Assembly (NCBI GenBank): GCA_015066385.1
Contig: SVOJ01000015.1
Span: forward strand, 1 to 64,000
Reading direction: 5' to 3'
Length of the DNA stretch: 64,000 nt
DNA from: Oscillospiraceae bacterium
GTDB lineage: Bacteria > Bacillota > Clostridia > Oscillospirales > Acutalibacteraceae
Each line of letters begins with the position of its first letter. The stretch's first letter is position 1. The notes below the pieces were generated by a model. It worked only from the letters and a program-made list of their open reading frames with translations, ran no database searches and was not told the DNA's origin. The position numbers were made by a program, and so were the translations under genes. Shown one piece after another: positions 49,101 to 57,902 of the stretch.

Positions 49101-49874
49101 ACTACCATCTACAGTCACTTGACCTCCCAGAATACCGCGAGCGAATGCATATTCAGCCTGGGAAACATATCTGTCATACGAAATACCTCCAGCTTTTGCT
49201 GTTGCGGAAACGGATGCACCTTGCAATACACATATTGCTGTGTCCGATGTATTGTAGATACCGGTAGCCATTGTAAAAACATTGGTATTCGGACCATCAC
49301 CGGAAAGCCAACTGGAGCTCACATAGCGCATATCCATATAACCTGTGAGACTCACCCCTGCATTTATGTTAACATTTTTGCTATTTTGAATAACAATCAA
49401 ATTGCCGGTACAAGCTTCCTGACGAGCGTCTGCATCCAAATTTGTTCTCGTATTATTGACAATCACCGAAGCGGTACCTTCATTCGGGCTTTCGGGGGTT
49501 CCGGCATAAATATTGAGAGTACCTTTGTTGTCAAACATGACCATCTGTACATTTTCCCAACCGTCATTAGTCATGGAAATGGTCTGATTACACATGTAAA
49601 GATTGACCGTAACATCCTGCGGGATGGTCAGGGTTTCGCCGTAAGGTACGGCAAAGGATGCCGTCAGTTTGACATTGATCACATCCCCTGCGATTGCTTT
49701 TTCAACATACTCTTCCCATGTGGTGTCGGAAGCCACAAATACATCCGAGGTTGCCGCCATGACTCTGAAGCCGTCTGCGGGCAAAGCCGTAACGACCAAA
49801 CAAATCATTGCCAGAACCAGGACGCAACGGGAAACGAACTTCGCCATGCGCTTGTTCAAACGGGTAGAATTCAT
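43122..49874 (-). CDS. Giant secreted MBG/YDG-repeat surface protein
   Basis: 2250-residue exported protein. Signal peptide (SRCVLVLAMICLVVTALPADG, then a cleavage near residue 42). Residues 45-330 contain a beta-helix-like or Ig-like head (TLTIPQDVTVNLYMCNQTIS). About residues 640-2100 are repeated MBG domains (YGD signatures such as LTYGDPAPTYAYTVSG, ITYGDRFDAVTFGTH, LTYGEKLGDKLS) alternating with YDG-type domains (DKEYDGTNVATAKST, SRAYDPTDNTAVV, REYEAGNTTVEI). Near the end lies an Ig-like strand set. The last residues are an aromatic amphipathic tail (WAFFYKIFASISQLF) and no LPxTG. It probably acts in adhesion or polysaccharide binding on the cell surface. The gene is 6.75 kb, alone, with its own promoter. 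Confidence 0.88.
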   Translation of the reverse strand: MNSTRLNKRMAKFVSRCVLVLAMICLVVTALPADGFRVMAATSDVFVASDTTWEEYVEKAIAGDVINVKLTASFAVPYGETLTIPQDVTVNLYMCNQTISMTNDGWENVQMVMFDNKGTLNIYAGTPESPNEGTASVIVNNTRTNLDADARQEACTGNLIVIQNSKNVNINAGVSLTGYMDMRYVSSSWLSGDGPNTNVFTMATGIYNTSDTAICVLQGASVSATAKAGGISYDRYVSQAEYAFARGILGGQVTVDGSSNVTVHAETYYDAQLDNTEDVHSVVESYCIASNGKITVNGGNFTASGQYDGSGVGLKGTEYSTMNVGGVAYHGANPTITDGDFYIKVNDPATSNSGLNQYTVSSVDKEFKLPTVINPGRSESTFNTLKNVASSGGYYDETGYLHAPGAANSSGGTAVKTINRGAPIYNGTQNNTRVHVIYRFWQTSKNNLIAAVVSGTDDSRITKKAELYHNGSLVQNNVIPANGELTVRMYESANSNYWKKINVATRLSSVTTWYNDFVAERFVTTGASIQNGVDGTYTENNQTKKYTDYTYSVGSNATLYVYIDYVRVQASPVAATFGAGNVVNVTYTGYSPVPNETTGFDVTIRNANNSEIVWTEDYNLAGVEDNSLLSVAYSYVNNANPSDVGNGLPVNAGRYTITCTLADDTNIAREDQVYSKNRKTLTTSFTLNINKAYAQRGDLINSLTLTYGEKLGDKLSLKTMQAKGVRDEYIAGTFEFANGIADSDSYKNVCNGIELDILWKPGADTTNYQTTSFTVSYTVTPATLTITPSAAAVVYGNAEFSTPYSAVVSGLVANDAANESKIAQILAGLTYTINYTGSDYIAYSAGEINAGSYYIQPNLTTVPTFLSNYNVVYNYGAGYASLAVTARPLTVSAVAQSRAYDPTDNTAVVELTITDGIFEGDLVSISSVTGDLTNNTVGMQYVENVDKATATNALGGADAMNYTVAFLNFENGAAKPMVEIIKALPDVTVPTVTGVRYYTYNGKLSDINLNSNDYTPEIAGMWKWEAPGTNPQVLVDTYTAVFEPDDSVNYLNYTVEIPVEILASDVHITYNANLTYGDPRPDLTQYTYTCATDTAFDIRQVVTSGNIYPSTTYDQFDGVTAEGYVVALNNVNYKDVSGNYNLIVDDGLITVSPKTIFVTADNAVITYGDRFDAVTFGTHTVTYSDDFVGSDTPNSLTKDGSAPDYIFTSDYNYNNNYKVGTYTITVDMLAEDKSPNYQITFMSGTLKVEKAELVVAGKTINVNYNESVDLSTAYTLTGLVHGETTLAQAGIGEPVADTNYMAGSPVVDGGYAYYFDFSGIIAENYRITTKSGTIIVNKINPEIIAYPTATLPFGSVLADAVFSDFTATVDGKFVFDAADAKPPYSSNPYNQEVIVYTATFVPDDTVNYNVLNNQRVVLTIEKCAITGAPLITGYPMAGQELTADLSAMYPATSENYIFTWTVNGTVKSNATTYTVENENDVIVLTVTAAGPYTGSASNSVTASRTLSIADLDTILTIAGLENKTYNATQQGVTVSNKSNSEVLMGNITVKYNGSATIPTNAGTYGVTVDIALPDNFGTLSVEERDGQTYVGSQKIYAPAANISLGTFTIAPAVFDVNVTVADKEYDGTNVATAKSTDIVNGAINTASGADRVSFDAANATYYFDNANVGTGKAVTVGNAALIGDSKDNYVLNVNVINADAGVITAKELNAVAVAATREYEAGNTTVEIVFDMDLTTLAAGDTDADVYFNPAIGSVASDTAGLQNVIVADGSISLAGSKAANYKWNVTNLDTLTVLIDKATPDYPMPEIGILTYDSGRTLDDISLGDSRWSWVNGNVKPGAGTQTYTAVFMPADTVNYATVTKEVTLVINKAQVVITATSYTLTYGDPAPTYAYTVSGLTGADTLASVATGYAIVNCAYDLGSPVRAEGYPVTVTGYFSGENYDFRYVQGLVTVNPRPVYTNATVAERNFSASNYDVAINFSELTNIYAPDKGNVNLASYAATGTVENNAAGTRAVNYTAPVLTGSAAGNYVLVVNPNELTVEILKAKPLNVLMPTTATVIYGSPLSTAVFTSAKEGDGTFRLENASTYPVAHGVFSDVYKVEFVPTDSANYATLTAYITLTVEKKPLAVAAALSGAQRAGETVYVVTSAIDDDAAPHIIYEWYRLKNAGDSIYTGVKLAEGISYTLTDNDVDYYIACAVTVHNTAPYSCNAIAVSDAPIEEVKMTFWQKIWAFFYKIFASISQLFGSMTG

Positions 49875-49898
49875 AAGATATCCTCCTTTGATTGCGGT

Positions 49899-49915
49899 GT
49901 GCCGACAAGCGGCAC
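49899..49915. repeat. Leader hairpin of the MBG gene
   Basis: GTGCCG (49899-49904) and CGGCAC (49910-49915) pair over 6 bp with a 5-nt loop in the leader between promoter and ribosome site. Confidence 0.4.
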
Positions 49916-49944
49916 AAAAATTATACTTCTTTACAATCGTTATT

Positions 49945-49973
49945 ATTATATATATAAATAAGAACTAAGTCAA
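49945..49973 (-). promoter_or_regulatory. Promoter of the giant MBG gene
   Basis: Minus strand TTGACT (49973-49968), 17 bp, TATAAT (49950-49945). Confidence 0.72.
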
Positions 49974-50060
49974 CAGAATGTGAACTAATTTTTAATTTTT
50001 ATAGACTTGCCTAAAAATATGTTACCATTTTCGGCAATCTGTCCATGACCCAAAAAGTGC

Positions 50061-50089
50061 TTGCGTAATTTTTTTTGTTATGGTATAAT
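50061..50089 (+). promoter_or_regulatory. Promoter of the glmU operon
   Basis: TTGCGT (50061-50066), 17 bp, TATAAT (50084-50089) with TGG before the -10 (extended -10). Confidence 0.7.
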
Positions 50090-50140
50090 AATAAATCCTG
50101 CAGAATATTTTTTAATATTTACTTTTCGGAGGTCATATAT

Positions 50141-51517
50141 ATGAGCAAAAACGGTGCTGTTATTCTCGCCGGCGGTCAGGGTACCAGAATGCGTTCAGAC
50201 AAACCGAAAGTCATGGCGCAGGTGCTGTTCAAACCCATGATCGATTGGGTTATTGATGCCGCAAAAGAAGCAGGTATTGAAGACATCTGCGTGGTTACGG
50301 GCTACGGTGCGGATCTGCTTGAAAATCATCTGAACGGCAGAACACAGACCGTTCATCAGACCGAACGCCTCGGCACGGGGCATGCCGTGATGCAGGCCAA
50401 GGATTTTATTGCCGCTCACACGGGCGGAAATATTCTTATACTCAACGGTGATGCTCCCTTTGCAGATGCAAAAACCATCCGCGATGCACTCGCACAACAT
50501 GAAAATAATCGTTGCGCACAGACCGTTATTTCCGCTTGCGTTGAAAAACCGCACGGCTACGGCAGAATCGTCCGCGATGATAAAGGCACCTTCCTTTGCA
50601 TTGCGGAAGAAGCAAGCGCAACCGAAGAAATCAAAAAAATCAATGAAATCAATTCGGGGGTCATGTGGTTCGATGCCGACACACTCAGCGAAGTGCTCTG
50701 CAAACTGAAAAATGACAATACAAAAGGTGAATATTACCTGACCGACACGGTAGATATTCTGTTGGGCGAAGGCAAAAAGGTAGCTGCTTTCACATCTGAA
50801 AACCCCGATGCGGTTTTAGGGGCAAATACAAGAGTACAGTTGCATGAACTCAATGAAATCGCAAGACAGAAAAGTCTTGAAAAATACATGTTGGCAGGGG
50901 TTGATATCCCCTTCACCGACGGAGTTATCATCACACCCGACTGTGAAATCGGCAAAGACACTCAGATTCTGCCCGGAACGATCATCAAAAACGGCTGTGT
51001 CATCGGAAGAGATTGCATCATCGGTCCGTCCTCCATGATTGACGATTGCAAAATCGGCGACGATTGTACGCTCAACCGTGTGCAGGCTGAAAACAGCATC
51101 ATTGAAAATGGTGCAGATTTAGGTCCGTTCATGCATGTGCGTCCGAATTCACATATCGGCAAAAATGTCCATTGCGGCAACTTCACGGAAGTTAAAAATT
51201 CGACAATCGGCGACAAAACAAGCATTTCGCACCTGACTTATGTGGGCGATTCCGATGTGGGCAGCGGTGTCAATTTCGGTTGCGGCACGGTCACAAGCAA
51301 CTATGACGGTCTTAACAAATACCGCACCGTCATTGAAGACAACTGCTTTATCGGCTGTAACACAAACCTCATTGCCCCCGTAAAAATAGGCAAAAACGCT
51401 TACACGGCGGCAGGTTCTACCATCACGCATGACGTACCGCCCATGAATCTTGCAATTGCAAGAGAAAGACAAACAAATAAGGAGGGCTGGGTTGAAAAAA
51501 CCGGCCGTAAGAAGTAA
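50141..51517 (+). CDS. glmU: Bifunctional UDP-GlcNAc pyrophosphorylase/glucosamine-1-phosphate acetyltransferase
   Basis: 458-residue GlmU. N-terminal uridyltransferase with the signature ILAGGQGTRMRSDKPKVM (residues 8-25), TERLGTGHAVMQA and ILNGDAPFADAKT. C-terminal left-handed beta-helix (about 255-450) with hexapeptide repeats (IGRDCIIGPSSMIDDCKIGD) and the acetyltransferase residues in HLTYVGDSDVGSGVNFGCGT and KIGKNAYTAAGSTI. It makes UDP-N-acetylglucosamine for peptidoglycan. ATG 50141 follows GGAGG. Length normal. Pth follows after 3 nt. Confidence 0.96.
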   Translation: MSKNGAVILAGGQGTRMRSDKPKVMAQVLFKPMIDWVIDAAKEAGIEDICVVTGYGADLLENHLNGRTQTVHQTERLGTGHAVMQAKDFIAAHTGGNILILNGDAPFADAKTIRDALAQHENNRCAQTVISACVEKPHGYGRIVRDDKGTFLCIAEEASATEEIKKINEINSGVMWFDADTLSEVLCKLKNDNTKGEYYLTDTVDILLGEGKKVAAFTSENPDAVLGANTRVQLHELNEIARQKSLEKYMLAGVDIPFTDGVIITPDCEIGKDTQILPGTIIKNGCVIGRDCIIGPSSMIDDCKIGDDCTLNRVQAENSIIENGADLGPFMHVRPNSHIGKNVHCGNFTEVKNSTIGDKTSISHLTYVGDSDVGSGVNFGCGTVTSNYDGLNKYRTVIEDNCFIGCNTNLIAPVKIGKNAYTAAGSTITHDVPPMNLAIARERQTNKEGWVEKTGRKK

Positions 51518-51520
51518 AAA

Positions 51521-52138
51521 ATGGCTTTTTTCAGAAAAAAAACTGCAAGCTCCGCCATGGCGGTCGGCAAGCCCGAATTCATCATTGCGGGTTTAGGTAA
51601 TCCCGGAAAGCAATATGAACTGACCCACCACAATGCAGGTTTTTTGTGCATGGATGTGCTGTGCAACAAACTGGGTGTGCGTTGCGACAAAGTCAAATGG
51701 CAGGCACTTGTGACAACGGCGGTCGTCAACGGACATCCTTGCCTTCTGATGCGTCCGCAGACTTACATGAACAACTCGGGTAATGCCATTAAGCAGGCGG
51801 CGGATTTCTACAAAATTCCACCCGAAAAAATCATTGTTCTGTTCGATGATATTGCCATTCCCTTCGGCACACTGCGCATCCGCAAAAAAGGCAGTGCCGG
51901 CGGTCACAACGGAATCAAGAGTATTATTTATCAGCTGAACAGCGATCAGTTTCCGCGCATCAAACTCGGCATCGGTGAACGGGCTAATGCCGATGATGAC
52001 CTGAAAGATTATGTATTGAGCAAGTTTTCCAAAGAACAATGCGAAGCCCTCAAAAAGTCGTTTGAAAGGGCCGTCTGTGCACTGGAACTGATGGTGGACG
52101 GCGATGTGGACGGGGCTATGAACAAATACAACGGATGA
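51521..52138 (+). CDS. pth: Peptidyl-tRNA hydrolase
   Basis: 205-residue Pth, which frees tRNA from peptidyl-tRNA. Catalytic His in GLGNPGKQYELTHHNAGF near residue 41, Asn in RPQTYMNNSGNAI and Asp in VLFDDIAIPFGTLRIRKKG, with the substrate loop GSAGGHNGIKSI. The N-terminus carries about 20 extra residues (FFRKKTASSAMAVGKPEFII) before the catalytic core. Starts 3 nt after glmU. A normal position in Bacillota genomes before mfd. Confidence 0.95.
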   Translation: MAFFRKKTASSAMAVGKPEFIIAGLGNPGKQYELTHHNAGFLCMDVLCNKLGVRCDKVKWQALVTTAVVNGHPCLLMRPQTYMNNSGNAIKQAADFYKIPPEKIIVLFDDIAIPFGTLRIRKKGSAGGHNGIKSIIYQLNSDQFPRIKLGIGERANADDDLKDYVLSKFSKEQCEALKKSFERAVCALELMVDGDVDGAMNKYNG

Positions 52139-52151
52139 AAGGAAAAAGCGT

Positions 52152-52715
52152 ATGGACAGAATGAAAACCACGCTCGGCATACTTTGTGCCGTGTTCGTAA
52201 CCATTCTTTTGCTTGCGGCATCCCTGCTTATGGTCAACACTTTTGTGGGCAGTGAAGCGGGCAACTTTTTCGACCCGTCTTCTGCATTGGGCGGCATTGC
52301 CAAAATCCTTGCGCTGTTCTTCCCTTTTCTTTCCACATTTCTCTGTTTTTTACTCGGACTCATTTTCGGAAAATACCGACTTCCCCTCGTTTTTGCGGGA
52401 TCGGTCGGCGTGCTCGGCGTTTCCCATATGATTGCGCCGTTCATTACACAATTCATTTTCACACAGGAAGCGGGCAATGCATTCACGCGCTTTGTGCAGG
52501 CATTTTTCACGGTGCTCGCTATGCCCGCCGTCAGCATTCCCCATGCGTTCAATGAAGCTGTTAATTTCTTTTTAACAGACTTTTCAGGCAGCCGCATCAT
52601 GGTGTTTGCGGCAACCTTCCTCACTTTTGCCGCCCCTGTTCTGCTGACGGCAGGATTTCTGGTCGGCGATGCGGCACAACGTAAGCAATCCCAGCAAAAG
52701 GAGATTCCCGCATGA
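52152..52715 (+). CDS. Integral membrane protein of unknown function
   Basis: 187-residue membrane protein with about five helices (about 6-28, 43-70, 77-98, 113-135, 150-175). No conserved motif seen. The gene lies between pth and mfd, 13 nt after pth and overlapping mfd by 4 nt (ATGA), so it is co-transcribed with the glmU-mfd genes. A transport, envelope or scaffold role cannot be decided from the sequence. Confidence 0.8.
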   Translation: MDRMKTTLGILCAVFVTILLLAASLLMVNTFVGSEAGNFFDPSSALGGIAKILALFFPFLSTFLCFLLGLIFGKYRLPLVFAGSVGVLGVSHMIAPFITQFIFTQEAGNAFTRFVQAFFTVLAMPAVSIPHAFNEAVNFFLTDFSGSRIMVFAATFLTFAAPVLLTAGFLVGDAAQRKQSQQKEIPA

Positions 52716-55700
52716 GTTGTTTTGCGCAGCTTCTGCACGATTGTCCCGAATACAATGCGATTCGTAAGACAATTGAAAAAAAGAAACTTCCGATGGGTGT
52801 GATCGGCTTGCCTCCCGCACCGAAAGCACACCTGATTCATGCGCTTTGCGACGACCTCGGCCGCAAGGCGTTTGTTGTCATGCCCGATGAAGCCTCAGCG
52901 GTCAGACTGTGTGCTGACCTTGTGACATTCGGCACGAATGCCGTGCTGTACCCCGCAAGAGATTTCCGCTTTTATACCGCAGAAAGTGTTTCAAGAGAAC
53001 TGGAACAAAAAAGAATCGGTGCACTGACCTCATTTCTCAATAAGGAATGCGACGTGCTCGTTTTTTCTGCGGAAGCAGCAGTACAGAACACCATTCCGCC
53101 CGAAGAACTCAGAAAACGCAGCCTGCGCCTGAAACCCGGTGCACAAATTGAACCGCAAAGCATTCTCTATGCCCTTTTGAGTGCCGGTTACAGCGCAAGC
53201 GACCTCGTGGAAGGCCCGGGACAGTTTGCATCCCGCGGGGGACTTCTTGACTTCTTCCCTCCCGGCAGTGAAAACCCGATCCGCATTGAATTCTGGGGCG
53301 ATGAAATTGATTCTGTATCTTATTTCGATGCGCAAAGTCAGCGCAGAGGTGATCCCGCGGAGGAAATCCGCATCACCCCGTCCACGGAAGTGTTGTATGA
53401 TTCCAACATTGAATTCGGTGCTAAAATCGAAAATTTAGCAAACGGTTTACGCGGCAAAGGCAATGCGACTGCAAAAGAAAACTTATTGAAGGATGCCGAA
53501 CTGCTCAAGGCAGATGTCAGGCTTTCCTGTGCAGACAAATATCTGCCGATTGCCTACGAAAAAAGTGCGACGCTGCTTGATTACGCAGAAGATGCACTGC
53601 TGTTTGTATGCGATTCCTTCAATGTAAAAGAAAAGGCAAATGCCGCGGTCAATCTGCTTCTTGAAGAAATCAAGGAGCTTTTTGAGGACGGCATTCTGTG
53701 CAAGGGGCTTGACACCTATTGCATTGATTTCAAAAAATTGGTCGGCATTTTTGAGGAAAAAGGTGCGATCTATTTTGACAACTTCACACGAGGCAGTTTT
53801 GATACGCCCGTGAAGGATTTAATCACATTCAACTGCTCGCAGGGCTCGGGTTGGGACGGCTCTTACAGGCTTCTGACCGAAGATATTGATCCCCTTTTGC
53901 ATCGCGGCTACACCGTCCTTGTGCTTGCGGGCACGGAAAAAGCCGCAGAAGGACTTTTTGCCGAATTGGAAGAAGACAAATACAAGGTGGTTTTCCATCG
54001 CAAAACACCGCAGATCCTGCAAAAGGGATACATCAATGTTCTCACGGGAGCCATCTCTTACGGCATTGACTACCCGGGTGAAAAACTGCTGTTTGTCACC
54101 TACAGCCGCATGGCTGGCAAAGTACAAAAAACAGTAAAAGCACGCAAAAAAATAAACCCGAATGCATTCAACTCACTCGATGAACTGCATAAAGGTGATT
54201 ATGTGGTGCATGAAATCAACGGCATCGGTATTTTTGACGGCATTGAAAAGGTCGAAATGAACGGCTTTGTCAAGGATTACATCAAAATTCTGTATGCCAA
54301 AAACGATGTGCTGTATGTGCCCGTCACAAAACTCGACCTTGTCAGCAAATACATAGGCCCCCATGAGGAAGACGGCAAACGTACGGTCAAGATCAACCGT
54401 CTGGGTTCCCCCGAATGGATGAAAACAAAATCCCGTGTCAAGGGTGCGGTCAAGGACATGGCTGAACAACTTGTCAGACTCTATGCTCAAAGACAACGCA
54501 CCCCCGGTTTTTCATTTTCTCCCGACATTGATATGCAGAACGACTTTGAACGCCGTTTTGAATTCGATGAAACCGAAGATCAGTTGCGTTGTATTGATGA
54601 AATCAAGGGTGATATGGAAAAGTCATACCCCATGGACAGGTTGCTGTGCGGCGATGTCGGCTTCGGCAAAACGGAAGTGGCATTGCGCGCGGCATTCAAG
54701 TGTGCCGCCGACGGCAAGCAATGCGCCATTCTGGTACCGACCACCATTCTGGCATTGCAACACTACCGCACCATTTTGAGACGTTTTGAAGGCTTTCCGC
54801 TTTATGTGGATATGATCTCGCGATTCCGCACACCGAAACAACAGACGGAAATAAAGAAAAAATTAGCAACAGGCAGCATTGATATTCTGGTCGGCACACA
54901 CAAACTGCTCGGCAAGGAAATCAAATTCCGCGACCTCGGACTGCTCATCATTGACGAAGAACAACGGTTCGGTGTTGCACAAAAAGAAAAATTAAAAGAA
55001 CTCTTCCCTGCCGTGGATGTACTGACCCTTTCCGCAACCCCCATTCCGCGCACACTCAACATGGCACTGACGGGTATCCGCGATATGTCGGTCATCGAAG
55101 AAGCACCGCTTGACCGATTCCCCGTGCAGACCTATGTTATTGAGCACGACATGGGCATTCTTGAACAGGCAATTTCAAAAGAATTGCGCCGTGGCGGCCA
55201 GGTGTTTTATCTTTACAACAAAACGAGCGACATCACGGCAAGAGCAAAACAACTGCAGGAACTGTTCCCCGATGCGGTGGTTGCCTACGGACACGGCAAA
55301 ATGCCCGAAGAAACACTCTCCGACATCTGGCGCAGAATGACCGAAGGCGAGATTGACATTCTTGTGTGCACCACCATCATCGAAACGGGTGTGGATGTGC
55401 CAAATGCCAACACACTCATCATTGAGGATGCCGACAGGCTGGGACTTGCACAGTTGCATCAGATCCGCGGCCGTGTGGGCAGATCGACCCGCCGTGCCAG
55501 TGCTTACCTTACCTTCCGCAAAGACAAGGAACTCACCGAAATTGCAAGAAGACGGCTTGATGCGATTCGTGAATACACAGAATTCGGTTCGGGCTTCCGC
55601 ATTGCCATGCGTGATATGGAGATCCGCGGTACGGGCAACCTCATCGGTGCACAACAGCACGGACACCTCGAATCGGTCGGTTATGATATGTTCATTAAAC

Positions 55701-56197
55701 TGCTCGCAGAAGCCATTGACGAACAGTCCGGCAATGCCCCCGTTGCCAAGCGGGATTGTCAGGTGGACATTCAACTCAATGCACACATTCCCGATCTTTA
55801 TATTTCGTCCTACCCGCAACGGCTTGCCGCCTACCGCCGCATTGCAGATATACGAACACAAGAGGATGCCATGGACGTCACGGACGAATTCATTGACCGC
55901 TACGGCGAACCGCCCGAAAGCGTTCTGGGGCTTATCAAAGTTGCACTGCTGAAAAATGCCTGTGCTGACAAGGGAATTTTTGAAATCACACAAAGAGGCA
56001 ACAGTTTGTTGCTGTTTGTGGATAAAATTGAGCGCAATCTGCTCGCCGCCCTCGCCGCGCACCTCAAAGGCAGAGTTATGGCAAGCGCCGCAGGCAAGGC
56101 ATATTTCTCGGTAAAACTGCAACCAAACGAAACCTCCATTCAATGCCTTGAACAGATCGTAACGGCATTGGAAACGATAAAAGAGGAAAAACAATAA
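52712..56197 (+). CDS. mfd: Transcription-repair coupling factor Mfd
   Basis: 1161-residue Mfd. N-terminal UvrB-like domains (1-330), the RNA-polymerase-interacting CarD-like domain (about 480-560, [20 protein letters not shown]), then superfamily-2 helicase motifs: Walker [21 protein letters not shown] box [19 protein letters not shown], motif [20 protein letters not shown], motif [19 protein letters not shown] and motif [19 protein letters not shown], and the C-terminal TRCF domain. It removes stalled RNA polymerase and recruits UvrA to DNA damage. Typical length. Translational coupling with the membrane gene. Confidence 0.97.
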   Translation: MSCFAQLLHDCPEYNAIRKTIEKKKLPMGVIGLPPAPKAHLIHALCDDLGRKAFVVMPDEASAVRLCADLVTFGTNAVLYPARDFRFYTAESVSRELEQKRIGALTSFLNKECDVLVFSAEAAVQNTIPPEELRKRSLRLKPGAQIEPQSILYALLSAGYSASDLVEGPGQFASRGGLLDFFPPGSENPIRIEFWGDEIDSVSYFDAQSQRRGDPAEEIRITPSTEVLYDSNIEFGAKIENLANGLRGKGNATAKENLLKDAELLKADVRLSCADKYLPIAYEKSATLLDYAEDALLFVCDSFNVKEKANAAVNLLLEEIKELFEDGILCKGLDTYCIDFKKLVGIFEEKGAIYFDNFTRGSFDTPVKDLITFNCSQGSGWDGSYRLLTEDIDPLLHRGYTVLVLAGTEKAAEGLFAELEEDKYKVVFHRKTPQILQKGYINVLTGAISYGIDYPGEKLLFVTYSRMAGKVQKTVKARKKINPNAFNSLDELHKGDYVVHEINGIGIFDGIEKVEMNGFVKDYIKILYAKNDVLYVPVTKLDLVSKYIGPHEEDGKRTVKINRLGSPEWMKTKSRVKGAVKDMAEQLVRLYAQRQRTPGFSFSPDIDMQNDFERRFEFDETEDQLRCIDEIKGDMEKSYPMDRLLCGDVGFGKTEVALRAAFKCAADGKQCAILVPTTILALQHYRTILRRFEGFPLYVDMISRFRTPKQQTEIKKKLATGSIDILVGTHKLLGKEIKFRDLGLLIIDEEQRFGVAQKEKLKELFPAVDVLTLSATPIPRTLNMALTGIRDMSVIEEAPLDRFPVQTYVIEHDMGILEQAISKELRRGGQVFYLYNKTSDITARAKQLQELFPDAVVAYGHGKMPEETLSDIWRRMTEGEIDILVCTTIIETGVDVPNANTLIIEDADRLGLAQLHQIRGRVGRSTRRASAYLTFRKDKELTEIARRRLDAIREYTEFGSGFRIAMRDMEIRGTGNLIGAQQHGHLESVGYDMFIKLLAEAIDEQSGNAPVAKRDCQVDIQLNAHIPDLYISSYPQRLAAYRRIADIRTQEDAMDVTDEFIDRYGEPPESVLGLIKVALLKNACADKGIFEITQRGNSLLLFVDKIERNLLAALAAHLKGRVMASAAGKAYFSVKLQPNETSIQCLEQIVTALETIKEEKQ

Positions 56198-56200
56198 TAT

Positions 56201-56228
56201 AAAACCGTCCCCGAAAAAGGACGGTTTT
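56201..56228. terminator. Bidirectional terminator after mfd
   Basis: AAAACCGTCC (56201-56210) and GGACGGTTTT (56219-56228), perfect 10-bp stem with an 8-nt loop. Shared by mfd and the convergent comM-type gene. Confidence 0.85.
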
Positions 56229-56230
56229 AT

Positions 56231-57760
56231 TCATGTCTGCCAGAATTTGCGATCCAGACTGCGGTATTGCACGGCCTCAAAAATGTGCTCATCCGTCAGA
56301 AGTTCAGCCCCTTCAAGATCCGCAATGGTGCGAGCAACATGCAGAACCTTATCGTATGCACGTGCGGAAAGATTGAGCGTTTCAAACATATCCCGCATCA
56401 TGCGTTCCCCTGCATCGGTCAGCACACAGAATTGCCGTGTTTGTGCGGGGGTCATGCGGGCATTTGTAAGGGTGGCAGTCCCGGCAAAGCGTTCACGCTG
56501 AATGGCACGCACTCGTTCCACTCGTTCGCGGATCTGTGCACTGGATTCACCGGGGGTACTGTCACGCAGGTGTTTATATTCCACAGGAGCAACTTCAATG
56601 TGAATGTCAATTCTGTCTAAAAGCGGCCCCGAAACCTTGCCGATATAACGATCTGCGGCCTGTTTTGTGCAGGTGCATTGTTTTTTTGGATGCCCTTTGT
56701 AGCCGCAGGGACAGGGATTCATGGCGGCAACCAACATAACCGAACTCGGATAAGTCAGCGTGCCGAACACACGGGAGATATGAATTTCGCCGTCTTCCAG
56801 TGGCTGGCGCATGATTTCCATTGCCTGACGGGAAAATTCGGGCAGTTCGTCAAGAAACAGCACCCCGTTGTGTGCAAGAGAAATCTCACCGGGTTTGGGA
56901 ATTGCCCCGCCGCCTGCAAGACCTGCGGCAGAAACCGAATGATGCGGAGCACGGAACGGCCGTTCGGTCAACAGTCCTTGCTTCTCCTGCAATTCCCCCG
57001 CAATGGAATAAATTTTAGTGGTTTCGAGGGCTTCCTCAAAAGTAAGTTCGGGCAGGATGGACGGAATTCGTTTGGCAAGCATGCTCTTGCCCGAACCGGG
57101 GGAACCGATCATCAACAGATTGTGCCCGCCCGCCGCCGCAAGTTCCACGGCTCTTTTTGCATTCTCCTGTCCTTTGACATCGGCAAAATCCAGATAAGCG
57201 GGTCTTTCCTGCAAGGCACGAAAACCGGTATGCTCAACCGGTTTAAGTATATCCGCTCCCGTCAGATGCCCCATGACTTCGTCCACATGTTTAACGGCAA
57301 AAATATCAATTCCTTCCACAACAGCGGCTTCGGTGGCATTGTCAAAGGGAATAAAAACGGCTTTGAACCCATCTTCCTTTGCTTTCATCACCATAGGCAG
57401 AACACCGTTGATTGCCCTGACATAGCCTGACAAAGAAAGTTCACCGACAAAAGCATACTTTCTTACATCCGTAAGCAGTTGCTTGGAGGCTTTGAGCAAT
57501 GCTATAAAAATCGGCAGATCAAAAACAGGCCCTTCCTTGCGCACATCAGCAGGGGCAAGATTGACGGTGATGTGAACATTCGGAAACTCATAGCCGTTGT
57601 TTTTGATGGCTGCACGCACGCGTTCACGCGATTCCGACACCGCAGCATCGGGCAGGCCCACAATATCAAATTTGAATTTACCGAAGCTGACATCCGCTTC
57701 CACTTCAACGGGAAAAGTGTGCAGACCGAAATATCCGATTGAATTGACAACAACAGCCAT
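56231..57760 (-). CDS. comM: YifB/ComM-type Mg-chelatase-like AAA ATPase
   Basis: 509-residue AAA protein. N-terminal Lon-like ChlI domain (VGLPDAAVSESRERVRAAIK) followed by Walker A MIGSPGSGKSMLAKRIPS near residue 218, Walker B-like NGVLFLDELPEFSRQAME and AAMNPCPCGYKGHPKKQC with the characteristic Cys-rich insert (CPCG...C-x-C), then the C-terminal Mg_chelatase_C domain (SARAYDKVLHVARTIADL). ComM is linked to branch migration in natural transformation. The gene is common in Clostridia. Own promoter with a 17-bp palindrome in its spacer. Confidence 0.93.
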   Translation of the reverse strand: MAVVVNSIGYFGLHTFPVEVEADVSFGKFKFDIVGLPDAAVSESRERVRAAIKNNGYEFPNVHITVNLAPADVRKEGPVFDLPIFIALLKASKQLLTDVRKYAFVGELSLSGYVRAINGVLPMVMKAKEDGFKAVFIPFDNATEAAVVEGIDIFAVKHVDEVMGHLTGADILKPVEHTGFRALQERPAYLDFADVKGQENAKRAVELAAAGGHNLLMIGSPGSGKSMLAKRIPSILPELTFEEALETTKIYSIAGELQEKQGLLTERPFRAPHHSVSAAGLAGGGAIPKPGEISLAHNGVLFLDELPEFSRQAMEIMRQPLEDGEIHISRVFGTLTYPSSVMLVAAMNPCPCGYKGHPKKQCTCTKQAADRYIGKVSGPLLDRIDIHIEVAPVEYKHLRDSTPGESSAQIRERVERVRAIQRERFAGTATLTNARMTPAQTRQFCVLTDAGERMMRDMFETLNLSARAYDKVLHVARTIADLEGAELLTDEHIFEAVQYRSLDRKFWQT

Positions 57761-57798
57761 TTTTGCACCGCCCTGATGAACATTTGTTCTTTTTTTTC

Positions 57799-57827
57799 AT
57801 TATATTCAATCCATCATGGATTGTCAA
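57799..57827 (-). promoter_or_regulatory. Promoter of comM-type gene with spacer palindrome
   Basis: Minus strand TTGACA (57827-57822), 17 bp, TATAAT (57804-57799). The spacer is largely the palindrome CAATCCATCATGGATTG (57807-57823; arms of 8 with a central C), which could bind a repressor. Confidence 0.72.
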
Positions 57828-57844
57828 GAGTTAAATATGCAATC

Positions 57845-57873
57845 TTGACAAAGTGAAAAAAGAATAGCATAAT
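57845..57873 (+). promoter_or_regulatory. Promoter of the MFS transporter gene
   Basis: TTGACA (57845-57850), 17 bp, CATAAT (57868-57873). It is back to back with the comM promoter, 17 bp apart. Confidence 0.72.
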
Positions 57874-57902
57874 AAAAAAAGAACCTGAAAGGAGACCGTT
57901 TT

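Noticed and set aside
43122-49874. CRISPR-like or tandem DNA repeats in the MBG gene
   Set aside because: The repeats are seen at protein level only. The DNA copies are diverged and have no regular short repeat and spacer units.
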